Positions 1 to 8,175 are shown, numbered from the stretch's first letter. The stretch: DNA of 64,000 nt from Acetobacteraceae bacterium (GCA_021732665.1 JAKFUL010000005.1:19544-83543), one strand, 5' to 3'. Notes: generated by a model not told the origin, from the letters alone. Translations and numbers: made by a program.

Positions 1-1
1 G

Positions 2-1255
2 CCGCTGGTGAAGGCCGCGCGCATGGCGCGCCACACCAGCACGCTGGGGCTGGATGTGCTGCGCGCCATCGCGCTCGCCACGGAAGGCCGGCCCGGCCCC
101 GTGCACCTCTCCCTGCCCACCGATGTGCTGGAGGCGGAGGCGACGCCGGCGGTCCCGCAGGATGTCGCGCCGCGCGAGATGCCGCTCGGCCCAGAAAGCG
201 CGGCGGCGCTGCTGAATATGCTGGCGGCATCGCGGCGCCCGCTGCTGTGCGCCGGGCCCTCGTTGAACAGCCCGGCGGGCCGGGTTGCCCTGGCCCAGCT
301 GGAGGCCAGCACCGGGCTGCCGGTGCTGCTGATGGAAAGCCCGCGCGGCTTGCGCGACCCGGCGCTGCGCGCGGCCACGCCGCTCTTCGCCGAGGCCGAT
401 CTGGTGGTGCTGCTGGGCAAGGCGCTGGATTTCACCCTGGGCTTCGGCCGCACCCCGCCCTTTTCGGCCGAGGCGCGCTGGGCAGTGCTGGAGCCCGATG
501 CGGAGATCCTGGCCCGCGCCATGCGCGGTTTGGGGGCGCGTTTGGCGCTTTCAGGCATCTGCGACCCGCTGGCCGGGGTGCGCGCCCTGGCCGGGTTGGC
601 GTCGCCGATGCACGGCGAATGGGCGGCGCGGCTGGGTGCCGCGCTGGCCTTCCAGCCGCCGGCCTGGGCGGCGCTGGCCGGCGCGCCCGTGGGGCCGATC
701 CACCCCGCCACGCTCGGCCATGCGCTGCGGCCCTGGCTGCGGGACGAGGATATCCTGGTCGTCGATGGCGGCGAGATCGGCCAATGGATGCAGGCCATGC
801 TGGTGGCGCCGAAGGGTGGTGCCAGGCTGATCAACGGCGTTGCGGGGGCGATCGGCGCGGGCCTGCCCTTCGCCATCGCCGCCTCGGCCGCCCGGCCGGG
901 AAAGCGGGTGCTGGCGCTGATGGGGGATGGCACATTCGGCTTCCACATGGCGGAATTCGACACCGCGGTGCGCCACAACCTGCCCTTCGTGGCGGTGGTC
1001 GGCAACGACGCCTGCTGGAATGCCGAGCACCAGATCCAGATCCGCGACTACGGCGAGCCCCGCGCGCATGGCTGCGAACTGGCGCCGGCCACGCGCTATG
1101 ACCTGGTGGCGGCGGCGCTGGGCGGGCACGGCGAATTCGTACAGTCGGCCGCGGAGTTGGCGCCGGCACTGGAACGGGCCTTCGCCGCCGGCCGCCCGGC
1201 CTGCGTGAATGTGCTGATCGCGGGGCAGGCGGCGCCGGTGATGCGGATGGGCTGA
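2..1255 (+). CDS. Thiamine-diphosphate-dependent enzyme, acetolactate synthase-like (5' truncated by window edge)
   Basis: The frame is open from the first bases, so the N-terminal pyrimidine-binding domain lies outside the window. What remains is the tail of that domain (a GPVHLSLPTDV stretch), the central domain and the C-terminal pyrophosphate-binding domain, recognised by GDGTFGFH followed about 25 residues later by an N-D-A-C-W-N run that would hold ThDP and Mg. Family members decarboxylate 2-oxo acids or condense the resulting aldehyde unit (acetolactate synthase, oxalyl-CoA decarboxylase and relatives). The substrate cannot be told from this part. It is convergent with a Bug-family receptor 7 bases downstream. 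A second ThDP enzyme in this window (30990-32615) also sits beside a Bug receptor. Confidence 0.85.
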   Translation, partial: PLVKAARMARHTSTLGLDVLRAIALATEGRPGPVHLSLPTDVLEAEATPAVPQDVAPREMPLGPESAAALLNMLAASRRPLLCAGPSLNSPAGRVALAQLEASTGLPVLLMESPRGLRDPALRAATPLFAEADLVVLLGKALDFTLGFGRTPPFSAEARWAVLEPDAEILARAMRGLGARLALSGICDPLAGVRALAGLASPMHGEWAARLGAALAFQPPAWAALAGAPVGPIHPATLGHALRPWLRDEDILVVDGGEIGQWMQAMLVAPKGGARLINGVAGAIGAGLPFAIAASAARPGKRVLALMGDGTFGFHMAEFDTAVRHNLPFVAVVGNDACWNAEHQIQIRDYGEPRAHGCELAPATRYDLVAAALGGHGEFVQSAAELAPALERAFAAGRPACVNVLIAGQAAPVMRMG

Positions 1256-1262
1256 CCCGCGC

Positions 1263-2228
1263 CTACTCCGCGGTGATGTTCGCCTCGCGGATCACCCTGG
1301 TCCAGCGCTCGCGCTCGACGGTCAGGAAGGCCGCGGCGTCGCGCTGGCCACGGAAACGGGCGACGACGCCCTGCTGCGCCATCGCCTCGACCAGCGCCGG
1401 TTCCGCCAGGGCGCCGCGCAGCGCGCCCTCCAGCCGGTCCAGCGCGGGTTGCGGGGTGCCGCGCGGCGCCACCAGCATGTGCCAGCTTCCGGCCTCGAAG
1501 CCGGGCAGGCCGGCCTCGTTCGCGGTCGGGATCTCCGGCAGCAGCGCCTGGCGCTGTGCCGCGGTCACCGCCAACACCCGCACCCGCCCCGCTTCGACGG
1601 CCGAGCGCATCAGCGAATAGCCGTCGATGATCAGCTGCACCCGGCCCCCGGCCAGGTCGAGAATGGCCGGCGCCGAGCCGCGATAGGGCACATGCACGAT
1701 GTCCAGGCCGAATTGCCGCTTGAACAATTCGAGCGCGAGATGGGTGGGGCCGCCGGCGCCGGCCGAGGCGCCGTTCAGCCGACCCGGATTGGCCCGGGCA
1801 TAGGCCAGCAATTCCCGCGCGCTGCGCACCGGCAGGTCGGCCGAGACGGCGATGACCGAAAAACTCTCCATGGTCTGCGCCACGGGGATGAAATCGCGCA
1901 GCGTGTCGAAGCTGAGGTTGCGGTAGAGCGCGTTGGTGACGGCGAGATTGCCGACATTGCCATAGAACAGCGTGTAGCCATCGGCTGTGCTCTGCACCAC
2001 GGCATCCATGGCGATGTTGCCATTGGCGCCGGCGCGGTTCTCGACCAGGAAGGGCTGGCCCAGCGCCTCGGCCAGCCGCGGCGCGATGAGGCGGGCAACG
2101 ATGTCCACCCCGCCGCCGGGCGGAAAGCCGATGACCAGGCGCACCGACCTTGCCGGGTATTCCTGTGCCGTGGCCAGGGCGGGAATTGTCGCCAGGCAGA
2201 GGCCCAGGCGGCGGCGGGTCAGGCGCAT
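1263..2228 (-). CDS. Bug/TctC-family tripartite tricarboxylate transporter substrate-binding protein
   Basis: A 321-residue periplasmic receptor. It begins with an Arg-rich signal peptide (MRLTRRRLG, then a hydrophobic run ending ATAQ). The family signature follows: VRLVIGFPPGGGVDIVAR near residue 30 and VENRAGANG near 60, the loops that grip the carboxylate of the ligand. Length is normal for Bug proteins (about 320). A clear ribosome site (GGGAGGA) precedes the ATG at 2228. Bug proteins capture organic acids or related carboxylates, normally for a TctA/TctB membrane pair. No such pair occurs in the window, so this is an orphan receptor of unknown ligand. It lies 75 bases downstream of another Bug gene on the same strand. 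Confidence 0.93.
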   Translation of the reverse strand: MRLTRRRLGLCLATIPALATAQEYPARSVRLVIGFPPGGGVDIVARLIAPRLAEALGQPFLVENRAGANGNIAMDAVVQSTADGYTLFYGNVGNLAVTNALYRNLSFDTLRDFIPVAQTMESFSVIAVSADLPVRSARELLAYARANPGRLNGASAGAGGPTHLALELFKRQFGLDIVHVPYRGSAPAILDLAGGRVQLIIDGYSLMRSAVEAGRVRVLAVTAAQRQALLPEIPTANEAGLPGFEAGSWHMLVAPRGTPQPALDRLEGALRGALAEPALVEAMAQQGVVARFRGQRDAAAFLTVERERWTRVIREANITAE

Positions 2229-2303
2229 GGCTGTCCTCCCAGTTTCGTGGCCGGAAGGCTGGCGTGGCGTGGCGCGGAATTCAAGCGAAACCGCGCGGGG
2301 GGG

Positions 2304-3275
2304 CTACTCCGCCCTGATGCCCAGCGCCCGCACCCGCGGCACCCAATAGGCCACCTCGTCGCGTACATAGGCGGCGAAGCGGTCGGGGGTGAAGCCGCGC
2401 ATGGTGGGCGTGCCGAGTTCGTCGAAGCGGGTCTGCACCGTGGCATCGGCCAGCGCCTGCTCGATGGCCTGGGCCATGCGGTCGACGATAGGCCGCGGCG
2501 TGCCGGCGGGGGCGAAGATGCCGTACCAGGAATAGGCCTTGTAGTCGGGCAAACCAGCCTCGGCGGCAGTGGGGGTGTCGGGCAGGATGTTGGAGCGCTG
2601 CTCGGTGGCCACGAAGATGGCGCGCGCGTTGCCGGCATCCTGCATCGGCTTCAGCAGCGAGGGGATGTCGGCGCAGAAATGCACCTCGCCCGCGGAAAGC
2701 GCGGCATAGACCTGACCGCCGCCGCGATAGGGCACATGCACCGCCCGCGCGCCGACCTGGATCAGGAAGGTTGCGCAGGCGATGTGGCCGGAGGTGCCGA
2801 TGCCGCTGCTGCCGTACTGGAAGCGATCCGGCTCGGCCCGCAGGCGCGCGATGAATTCGGCCGCGTTGCGCGAATCGAGGCCGCGGGTGGTGATCGCCAG
2901 GCCGATGGGCACGAAGGCGGTGGGCGCCACCGGCACCAGGTCGCGCAGCGGGTCGAAGGGCATGGGCGCGGGCAGCCCGGGCGAGAGCCCGATGGGCGAA
3001 AGGGTCGAAAGCACGAAGACCGAGCCGTCAGGCGGCGACTTCGCCACCGCGTCGGTCCCCACGACGCCGCCGGCGCCGGGGCGGTTTTCGAGCACCACGG
3101 GCTGGCCCAATATGTCGGCCAGGCGCGGGGCGAGGAGCCTTGTGGTAATGTCGGTGCCGCCGCCGGTGCCGAAGGGCACGACGATTCGCACCGGCCGTTG
3201 CGGCCAGGCCGGCCCCTGGGACAGGGCCGGGGCGGCCAGAAAAGGCATGAGCAGCGTGGTACGGCGGGGCGTCAT
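2304..3275 (-). CDS. Bug/TctC-family tripartite tricarboxylate transporter substrate-binding protein
   Basis: A 323-residue receptor with a signal peptide (MTPRRTTLLMPFLAAPALS), the PVRIVVPFGTGGGTDITTR ligand loop and the VENRPGAGG loop that define the family. The frame is open to 3299, but the ATG at 3275 is preferred because GGAG lies 9 bases upstream and the signal peptide then starts correctly. It is probably co-transcribed with the Bug gene at 1263-2228, but the two proteins differ substantially, so this is an old paralogue pair and not a recent tandem copy. The ligand is unknown and no TctA/TctB partner is nearby. Confidence 0.92.
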   Translation of the reverse strand: MTPRRTTLLMPFLAAPALSQGPAWPQRPVRIVVPFGTGGGTDITTRLLAPRLADILGQPVVLENRPGAGGVVGTDAVAKSPPDGSVFVLSTLSPIGLSPGLPAPMPFDPLRDLVPVAPTAFVPIGLAITTRGLDSRNAAEFIARLRAEPDRFQYGSSGIGTSGHIACATFLIQVGARAVHVPYRGGGQVYAALSAGEVHFCADIPSLLKPMQDAGNARAIFVATEQRSNILPDTPTAAEAGLPDYKAYSWYGIFAPAGTPRPIVDRMAQAIEQALADATVQTRFDELGTPTMRGFTPDRFAAYVRDEVAYWVPRVRALGIRAE

Positions 3276-3601
3276 TGGCGGATCTCCATGGCTGCCCACA
3301 GTTCCATGCCCTGTGGATTGCGTGCAAGCTGGTGGATTGTGGGGGCAGGTTGAAACCGCACCTGGGCAGGGTTGTTTGGTTGTGGTCCCTGACCCTCGGA
3401 AATAACCCTTGAACGCTGCGGCAGAGATGCCACACTAGAACGATAAGCGAACATTGGCGGTCATCCTGGCGTTTCCGCTGGCCTGTGGAAAAACGCCTCG
3501 CACGCTGCATGTGGTGGGGTGGGGCAGGTCTTGAGACTACATCTTGTGGCGCGGAGCGGATTTGGTCATTCTCAAAGACCGGGGATTCAGGGGGATTAGA
3601 C
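3276..3601. promoter_or_regulatory. Intergenic divergent control region between a Bug gene and nrdA
   Basis: About 326 bases with no convincing gene. An open frame from 3485 runs into nrdA, but its first 39 codons look like translated leader and not like NrdA sequence. The right half carries a NrdR-box-like site (3534-3549) and a purine-rich AGGGGGA ribosome site just before the GTG at 3602. The left half must hold the start signals for the minus-strand Bug gene. No clear sigma-70 hexamer pair was picked out. Confidence 0.5.
3534..3549 (+). promoter_or_regulatory. Candidate NrdR box upstream of nrdA
   Basis: The 16-mer agactacatcttgtgg matches the remembered NrdR consensus acactatatattgtgt at 12 of 16 positions, in otherwise GC-rich DNA and 53 bases before the nrdA start. 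NrdR is the ATP/dATP-sensing repressor of ribonucleotide reductase genes. Its sites usually come as pairs about three helical turns apart. Only a weak half-site (around 3499-3514) is visible at that distance, so the call is tentative. Confidence 0.4.
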
Positions 3602-5452
3602 GTGTTTGATGCGATTCAGCTTCAGGGCCATCATCAGGTGCAGATCAATCGGTCGCGCGATGCGCTGCTGACAGATTTCGGCCGCGCGACCCTGGATGAC
3701 CGCTACCTGCTGCCGGGCGAATCCTACCAGGATCTGTTTGCCCGCGTGGCCTCGGCCTATGGCGATGATCAGGCGCATGCGCAGCGCATCTATGACTACA
3801 TCAGCAAGCTTTGGTTCATGCCGGCCACGCCTGTGCTGTCGAACGGGGGTACGACACGCGGGCTGCCGATCTCCTGCTTTCTGAACGAAGCCAATGACAG
3901 CCTCGATTCGATCGTGGGGCTGTGGAACGAGAATGTCTGGCTGGCGTCGAAGGGCGGCGGCATCGGCTCCTACTGGGGCAATCTGCGATCCTTGGGCGAA
4001 AAGGTCGGGCAGAACGGCAAGACCTCGGGCATCGTGCCTTTCATCCGGGTGATGGATTCGCTGACCCTGGCGATTTCCCAGGGTTCGCTGCGGCGTGGTT
4101 CGGCCGCCGTGTACCTGCCGGTGCACCATCCGGAGATCGAGGAATTCATCGAGATTCGCCGCCCGACCGGTGGCGACCCGAATCGCAAGGCGCTGAACCT
4201 GCACCACGGCATCCTGCTCTCCGACGCCTTCATGCGCGCGGTGGAGGCGGATGAGGCCTGGGCGCTGCTCTCGCCCAAGGATGGCGCGGTGGTCCGCACG
4301 GTCTCCGCCCGCAGCTTGTGGATTCGCATCCTCACGGCGCGGATCGAGACCGGCGAGCCCTACATCATCTACGCCGACGCGGTGAACAACGCCCGGCCGG
4401 AACACCACAAGCTGGCGGGGCTGGAGGTGAAGACCTCCAACCTCTGCTCGGAAATCACCCTGCCCACGGGCATCGACCAGCATGGCGAACAGCGCACCGC
4501 GGTGTGCTGTCTTTCCTCGCTCAACCTCGACACCTGGATGCAGTGGAAGGATGACACGCAGTTCATTCCCGATGTGATGCGCTTCCTGGACAATGTGCTG
4601 CAGAATTTTATTGATACCGCGCCGGATTCAATGGCGAAGGCGCGATACTCCGCCATGCGCGAACGCTCGGTCGGCCTCGGCGTCATGGGCTTCCACAGCT
4701 TCCTGCAGGCGCTGAACGTGCCCTTCGAGAGCGTGGTGGCGAAGGTGTGGAACAAGAAGATGTTCCGGCATATTCGGGAACAGGCCGATGCGGCCTCGCG
4801 CCAACTCGCCGAGGAGCGCGGCCCCTGCCCCGACGCCGCCGAATACGGCTTCATGGAGCGGTTCTCGAACAAGATCGCCATCGCGCCGACAGCGAGCATT
4901 TCGATCATCTGCGGTGGTGCCGCGCCGGGCATCGAGCCGATCGCGGCCAATGTGTACAATCATAAGACACTTTCCGGCAGCTTTATCGTGCGCAGCCCGG
5001 CACTGGGGTTGGTATTGGACAAATACGGCCGCAACGACGACGACACCTGGAACTCGATCACTGTCAACAAGGGCTCGGTCCAGCATCTGGACTTCCTGAA
5101 CGATCAGGAGCGCGCGACCTTCAAGACCGCCTTCGAGCTGGACCAGCGCTGGGTGATCGAACACGCGGCCGACCGCACGCCGTTCATCTGCCAGTCGCAA
5201 TCGGTGAACCTGTTCCTGCCCGCGAATGTGCATAAGCGGGACCTGCACCAGATCCATATGCTGGCCTGGAAGCGGGGGATGAAGTCGCTGTATTATTGCC
5301 GGTCGCTGTCGATCCAGCGGGCGGATGCGATCAGTGAGAAGGTGGTGGGTCAGGGGGATATCATGGCCGCGCATGTGCCGCAGCCGGTGGCTGTGGATAT
5401 CCAGCCTGGAGTGGCGGTGAACAATTACGAAGAATGCTTGGCTTGCCAGTAG
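3602..5452 (+). CDS. nrdA: Ribonucleoside-diphosphate reductase class I, alpha (large, catalytic) subunit
   Basis: Reduces ribonucleotides to deoxyribonucleotides with NrdB. With the GTG at 3602 as start (AGGGGGA site upstream), the protein has 616 residues. All catalytic elements are visible: the redox Cys in GLPISC (residue 92), the N-L-C-S-E motif with the thiyl-radical Cys (280-284), the second redox Cys in AVCCLSS (302 or 303), the radical-transfer Tyr pair in SLYYCRS near 560, and the C-terminal shuttle ECLACQ. There is no N-terminal ATP-cone: the sequence starts directly in the ten-helix domain, so overall activity regulation by dATP through a cone is not expected here. It is followed by a palindrome-bracketed insert and then nrdB. 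Confidence 0.96.
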   Translation: MFDAIQLQGHHQVQINRSRDALLTDFGRATLDDRYLLPGESYQDLFARVASAYGDDQAHAQRIYDYISKLWFMPATPVLSNGGTTRGLPISCFLNEANDSLDSIVGLWNENVWLASKGGGIGSYWGNLRSLGEKVGQNGKTSGIVPFIRVMDSLTLAISQGSLRRGSAAVYLPVHHPEIEEFIEIRRPTGGDPNRKALNLHHGILLSDAFMRAVEADEAWALLSPKDGAVVRTVSARSLWIRILTARIETGEPYIIYADAVNNARPEHHKLAGLEVKTSNLCSEITLPTGIDQHGEQRTAVCCLSSLNLDTWMQWKDDTQFIPDVMRFLDNVLQNFIDTAPDSMAKARYSAMRERSVGLGVMGFHSFLQALNVPFESVVAKVWNKKMFRHIREQADAASRQLAEERGPCPDAAEYGFMERFSNKIAIAPTASISIICGGAAPGIEPIAANVYNHKTLSGSFIVRSPALGLVLDKYGRNDDDTWNSITVNKGSVQHLDFLNDQERATFKTAFELDQRWVIEHAADRTPFICQSQSVNLFLPANVHKRDLHQIHMLAWKRGMKSLYYCRSLSIQRADAISEKVVGQGDIMAAHVPQPVAVDIQPGVAVNNYEECLACQ

Positions 5453-5790
5453 GCCAGCATGCGAGGGGCGCTGCCCCTCGCGCACCCCGGCAGGAAACTG
5501 AGTTTCCTGCACCTTCGATTGAGTTGGCTCTGGAAGATTTCCACTTAATCAACACATCGAGGGAATTGAAAACGACCGCACTAGAAGCAACCGAAGAATA
5601 TCGCCTACTGAAGTGGCGTAAAGAATGTTTGTATAGAGATTTGAAATCCGTGCCCTTAGATAATAAGCGAGATGCCGAATTTTTTGCTAAATCTGAGGAA
5701 TACGATAAATTTATGGCATTTTATAAGGTTAGAATGCTGCAGCTACGACGAGGCATGGGTATGTTGCTGGGAACTGCATTAAACGGCTGA
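5434..5790 (+). CDS. Small hypothetical protein inside the palindrome-bracketed insert
   Basis: An open frame of up to 118 codons. The part from about 5515 is strikingly AT-richer than its surroundings and encodes a charged, probably helical segment (motifs such as EEYRLLKWRKE and KSEEYDKFM). The only ATG that gives a useful length is at 5434, inside the end of nrdA in another frame, and the frame then reads through the left double palindrome, which is odd for a real N-terminus. A TTG at 5524 is an alternative but lacks a ribosome site. I do not recognise the protein. It may be cargo of the element at 5461-5871 or a fragment of a captured gene. Confidence 0.35.
   Translation: MLGLPVGQHARGAAPRAPRQETEFPAPSIELALEDFHLINTSRELKTTALEATEEYRLLKWRKECLYRDLKSVPLDNKRDAEFFAKSEEYDKFMAFYKVRMLQLRRGMGMLLGTALNG
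5461..5509 (+). repeat. Double-palindrome repeat, left copy
   Basis: Two perfect hairpins in tandem. Positions 5461-5481 form 9-base arms (GCGAGGGGC / GCCCCTCGC) around GCT. Positions 5491-5509 form 9-base arms (CAGGAAACT / AGTTTCCTG) around G. A 9-base spacer lies between. The right copy at 5823-5871 is its reverse complement with few differences. Confidence 0.85.
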
Positions 5791-5822
5791 TCACTGCTTC
5801 TCTGGCTTTTCAATCGAAGGTC

Positions 5823-5871
5823 CAGGAAACTGAGTTTCCTGGCGGGGTGCGCGAGGGGCAGAGCCCCTCGC
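5823..5871 (-). repeat. Double-palindrome repeat, right (inverted) copy
   Basis: Inverted partner of 5461-5509. The AT-containing palindrome at 5823-5841 is identical over all 19 bases. The spacer (5842-5850) matches at 8 of 9 bases once reverse-complemented. The GC palindrome at 5851-5871 keeps both 9-base arms and changes only the 3-base loop. It lies 22 bases before the nrdB start. Confidence 0.85.
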
Positions 5872-5893
5872 TTCAACATCAAAGGACGCACAC

Positions 5894-6949
5894 ATGCCTG
5901 ACGGCGCACATTCTCCCGACGAATTCCCGGTCCGTTTCGACCTGCTGACCGCCAACCCGGTCTACAAGCCCTTCCGCTATCCCTGGGCCTATGACGCCTG
6001 GCTGACCCAGCAGCGCATCCACTGGCTGCCCGAGGAGGTGCCGCTGGCCGATGATGTCAAGGATTGGCAGAAGAACCTCACGGTCTCCGAGCGCAACCTG
6101 CTGACGCAGATTTTTCGGTTCTTCACCCAGGCCGATGTCGAGGTGAACAATTGCTACATGAAGCAGTACTCCCAGGTGTTCAAACCCACCGAGGTGCTGA
6201 TGATGATGTCGGCGTTCTCCAATACGGAAACCATCCACATCGCCGCCTACAGTCACCTGCTCGACACCATCGGCATGCCGGAAATCGAGTACACCGCCTT
6301 CCTCAAATACAAGGAGATGAAGGACAAGTATGACTACATGCAGTCCTTCAAGGTGGACAGCAAGGTGGAGATCGCCAAGACGCTGGCCGCCTTCGGCGCC
6401 TTCACCGAGGGGCTGCAGCTCTTCGCTTCCTTCGCCATTCTGATGAACTTCCCCAGGTTCAACAAGATGAAGGGCATGGGCCAGATCGTCTCCTGGAGCG
6501 TGCGCGACGAGACGTTGCATTGCCTGTCGGTCATCCGCCTGTTCCGCACCTTCGTGCAGGAAAACCCGGAGATTTGGGATGAGGAGTTGCGTCGCGACCT
6601 CTATCTGATCTGCGCCACCATCGTGGAGCATGAGGACAGCTTCATCGACCTCGCCTTCGAACTCGGCGGCGTGCAGGGGCTGGAGGCCGAGAGCGTGAAG
6701 CAATACATCCGCTTCATCGCCGACCGCCGGCTGCAACAGCTGGGCCTGGAGCCGATGTATCACATCGAGCGCAACCCCCTCCCCTGGCTCGACGAAATGC
6801 TCAACGCCATCGAGCACACGAACTTCTTCGAGAACCGCGCGACGGAATATTCCAAGGCCAGCACCGCCGGTACCTGGGAAGATGCCTTCGCCGACAGCAC
6901 TTTCGCCACGCCACAGCCCGAAGGTGAGATCATCCTCGCCCGGCACTGA
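5894..6949 (+). CDS. nrdB: Ribonucleoside-diphosphate reductase class I, beta (radical) subunit
   Basis: A 351-residue R2-type ferritin-like protein that generates the radical used by NrdA. The di-metal ligands line up with the family spacing: D81, E112 and H115 (in TETIHIAAYSH), then E172 (FTEGLQLF), E206 and H209 (RDETLH). Tyr119, four residues after H115, is at the position of the stable tyrosyl radical, so this is a Tyr-radical enzyme (class Ia-like) and not the Phe-containing class Ic. There is no ATP-cone at either end. It would be co-transcribed with nrdA through the insert at 5461-5871, whose hairpins might lower read-through. Confidence 0.96.
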   Translation: MPDGAHSPDEFPVRFDLLTANPVYKPFRYPWAYDAWLTQQRIHWLPEEVPLADDVKDWQKNLTVSERNLLTQIFRFFTQADVEVNNCYMKQYSQVFKPTEVLMMMSAFSNTETIHIAAYSHLLDTIGMPEIEYTAFLKYKEMKDKYDYMQSFKVDSKVEIAKTLAAFGAFTEGLQLFASFAILMNFPRFNKMKGMGQIVSWSVRDETLHCLSVIRLFRTFVQENPEIWDEELRRDLYLICATIVEHEDSFIDLAFELGGVQGLEAESVKQYIRFIADRRLQQLGLEPMYHIERNPLPWLDEMLNAIEHTNFFENRATEYSKASTAGTWEDAFADSTFATPQPEGEIILARH

Positions 6950-7033
6950 TATGCCCGCCCCATGCGCTCCGGGCGTGCCAGCCGCGCCGCGGCGCCGCTT
7001 GGCTTGGGCGGCGGCGCCCTGTATGCCGCGCCC

Positions 7034-7720
7034 ATGTTAAGGGTGATACGCTATTCGGCGCTCGCGCTGCTCGTCGCGGTCGGCGGGCTTTGGGGCTTGG
7101 CCTGGTTCCAGCACGAGCCTGGGCAAAGCGTGGGCGAGGCCTTTGCCCAGCGCCTGGCCCAGGTCTTTGGGCATGATGTCGCGGCTCCCGCCGCCATGGC
7201 AGGCGTGCAACTGCCGGTCGGAATCACGCTGGGGGGCGCGTTCAGCCTCACCCGGCAGGATGGCGCGGCGGTGACGGAGCGCGACTATGCCGGCCGCTGG
7301 CTGCTGGTCTATTTCGGCTTCACCTACTGCCCGGATGTCTGCCCCACCGAACTCGGCCGGATGGCGGATGTGATCGATGCCCTGGGCGCGGCGGGCGAGC
7401 GCGTCACGCCGATCTTCATCACCATCGATCCGGAACGCGACGGGGTGGAGCAACTCGCCGATTACGTCAGCCGCTTCCACCCCCGCATGCAGGGCATGAC
7501 CGGCACGGCTCAACAGATAGGCGAGGTGGCCCGCCGCTATCGGGTGTACTATGCCAGAGCACAAAATCACCAAATGACTGAATATCTCATGGACCATTCC
7601 AGTTTTATCTATCTGGTAGGCCCGGATGGCCGGGTCAGAACATTGTTTCGTCCCGATACCGCGGTGGAGGGAATGAGCCGGGCAATATCCGCCCATCTCC
7701 GCTCACTCACATCTTCGTGA
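7034..7720 (+). CDS. SCO1/SenC-family copper chaperone
   Basis: A membrane-anchored thioredoxin-fold protein of the family that delivers copper to the CuA centre of cytochrome oxidase or keeps its cysteines reduced. With the ATG at 7034 it has 228 residues. An N-terminal hydrophobic anchor (about 8-24) precedes a periplasmic domain with the copper-binding CPDVC motif (Cys99, Cys103) after LVYFGFTY, and the third ligand His188 sits in MDHSSF. The frame is open to 6962, but those extra codons look like low-information GC-rich leader. The next gene is oriented the same way 91 bases on. No oxidase genes are in the window. Confidence 0.93.
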   Translation: MLRVIRYSALALLVAVGGLWGLAWFQHEPGQSVGEAFAQRLAQVFGHDVAAPAAMAGVQLPVGITLGGAFSLTRQDGAAVTERDYAGRWLLVYFGFTYCPDVCPTELGRMADVIDALGAAGERVTPIFITIDPERDGVEQLADYVSRFHPRMQGMTGTAQQIGEVARRYRVYYARAQNHQMTEYLMDHSSFIYLVGPDGRVRTLFRPDTAVEGMSRAISAHLRSLTSS

Positions 7721-7811
7721 CAGTCTTGGATAGATTCGTGATCACGCATTCGAAACCGCTTCCCAAATCTATCGCGCTCGTGGCACGCTGTTCATGAAAC
7801 GGGGCACTGGC

Positions 7812-8081
7812 ATGGATGGAGACGACCAACTAGCGGAAGACCTGCGCGAAGGAGCCAAAGGCTTCTCACAGCGCCACAGCAGACGTCTGTCCGACAAAAT
7901 ATTGATCGCTTTTCATCATGCTTGCGATCAGGCCGATTATGAGGTGGCCGAGCAATTGCTGCATACCTTGGAAATGATGTTGACCCGCAGGCCGGTAAAC
8001 CCCGATTCCAACCGCCGCCGCAACATGGAAAGTCTGGTGGCGGCGCATGAGCGGCTTTGGCATTTGCGGCACCCCCACTGA
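7812..8081 (+). CDS. Small conserved hypothetical protein
   Basis: About 89 residues, soluble, predicted mostly helical. The stretch SDKILIAFHHACDQ, followed by EVAEQLLHTLEMML and a C-terminal HERLWHLRH, resembles small uncharacterised proteins I recall from other Rhodospirillales and related alphaproteobacteria. Two starts are possible, 7794 and 7812. The second is preferred because of a GGGG run upstream. No function is known. It stands alone between the SCO gene and a Bug receptor. Confidence 0.65.
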   Translation: MDGDDQLAEDLREGAKGFSQRHSRRLSDKILIAFHHACDQADYEVAEQLLHTLEMMLTRRPVNPDSNRRRNMESLVAAHERLWHLRHPH

Positions 8082-8175
8082 ACCTCCGGCGGCTATGCTG
8101 GCGGTCAAGCGACATGGCGCTCGCCTTTTTTGGCTTCGTCGCCTAGCCTGATGTTGTCTTCAGGAGGAAACGCAA

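Larger units (their letters stand above)
5461..5871. mobile_element. Putative palindrome-bounded insertion between nrdA and nrdB
   Basis: A 411-base block bounded by two inverted copies of a 49-base double palindrome (5461-5509 and 5823-5871), enclosing about 313 bases of AT-rich DNA with one short open frame. The block fits neatly between the nrdA stop and the nrdB start. Architecture and composition suggest a non-autonomous mobile element, a MITE-like or REP/BIME-like unit with cargo. No transposase is present and no flanking target duplication was identified, so mobility is an inference. Confidence 0.5.

Noticed and set aside
1263..3275. Assembly-type tandem duplication of neighbouring Bug genes
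   Set aside because: The two receptors differ throughout, including signal peptides and ligand loops, so they are old paralogues and not a duplicated segment.
1449..3353. A 634-codon open frame on the plus strand across two Bug genes
   Set aside because: The minus-strand genes have signal peptides, ribosome sites and family motifs. The plus-strand translation is rich in Gly, Ala, Arg and His with no recognisable domain.
7737..7746. Perfect 10-base palindrome CGTGATCACG after the SCO gene
   Set aside because: It is too short to form a terminator, there is no T-run, and nothing links it to a known operator. It is likely a chance event.
8092..8147. Possible terminator before the Bug gene at 8176 (a T-run after GCTCGCC)
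   Set aside because: The T6 run is real, but only a 4-base stem can be formed in front of it, which is too weak to call.
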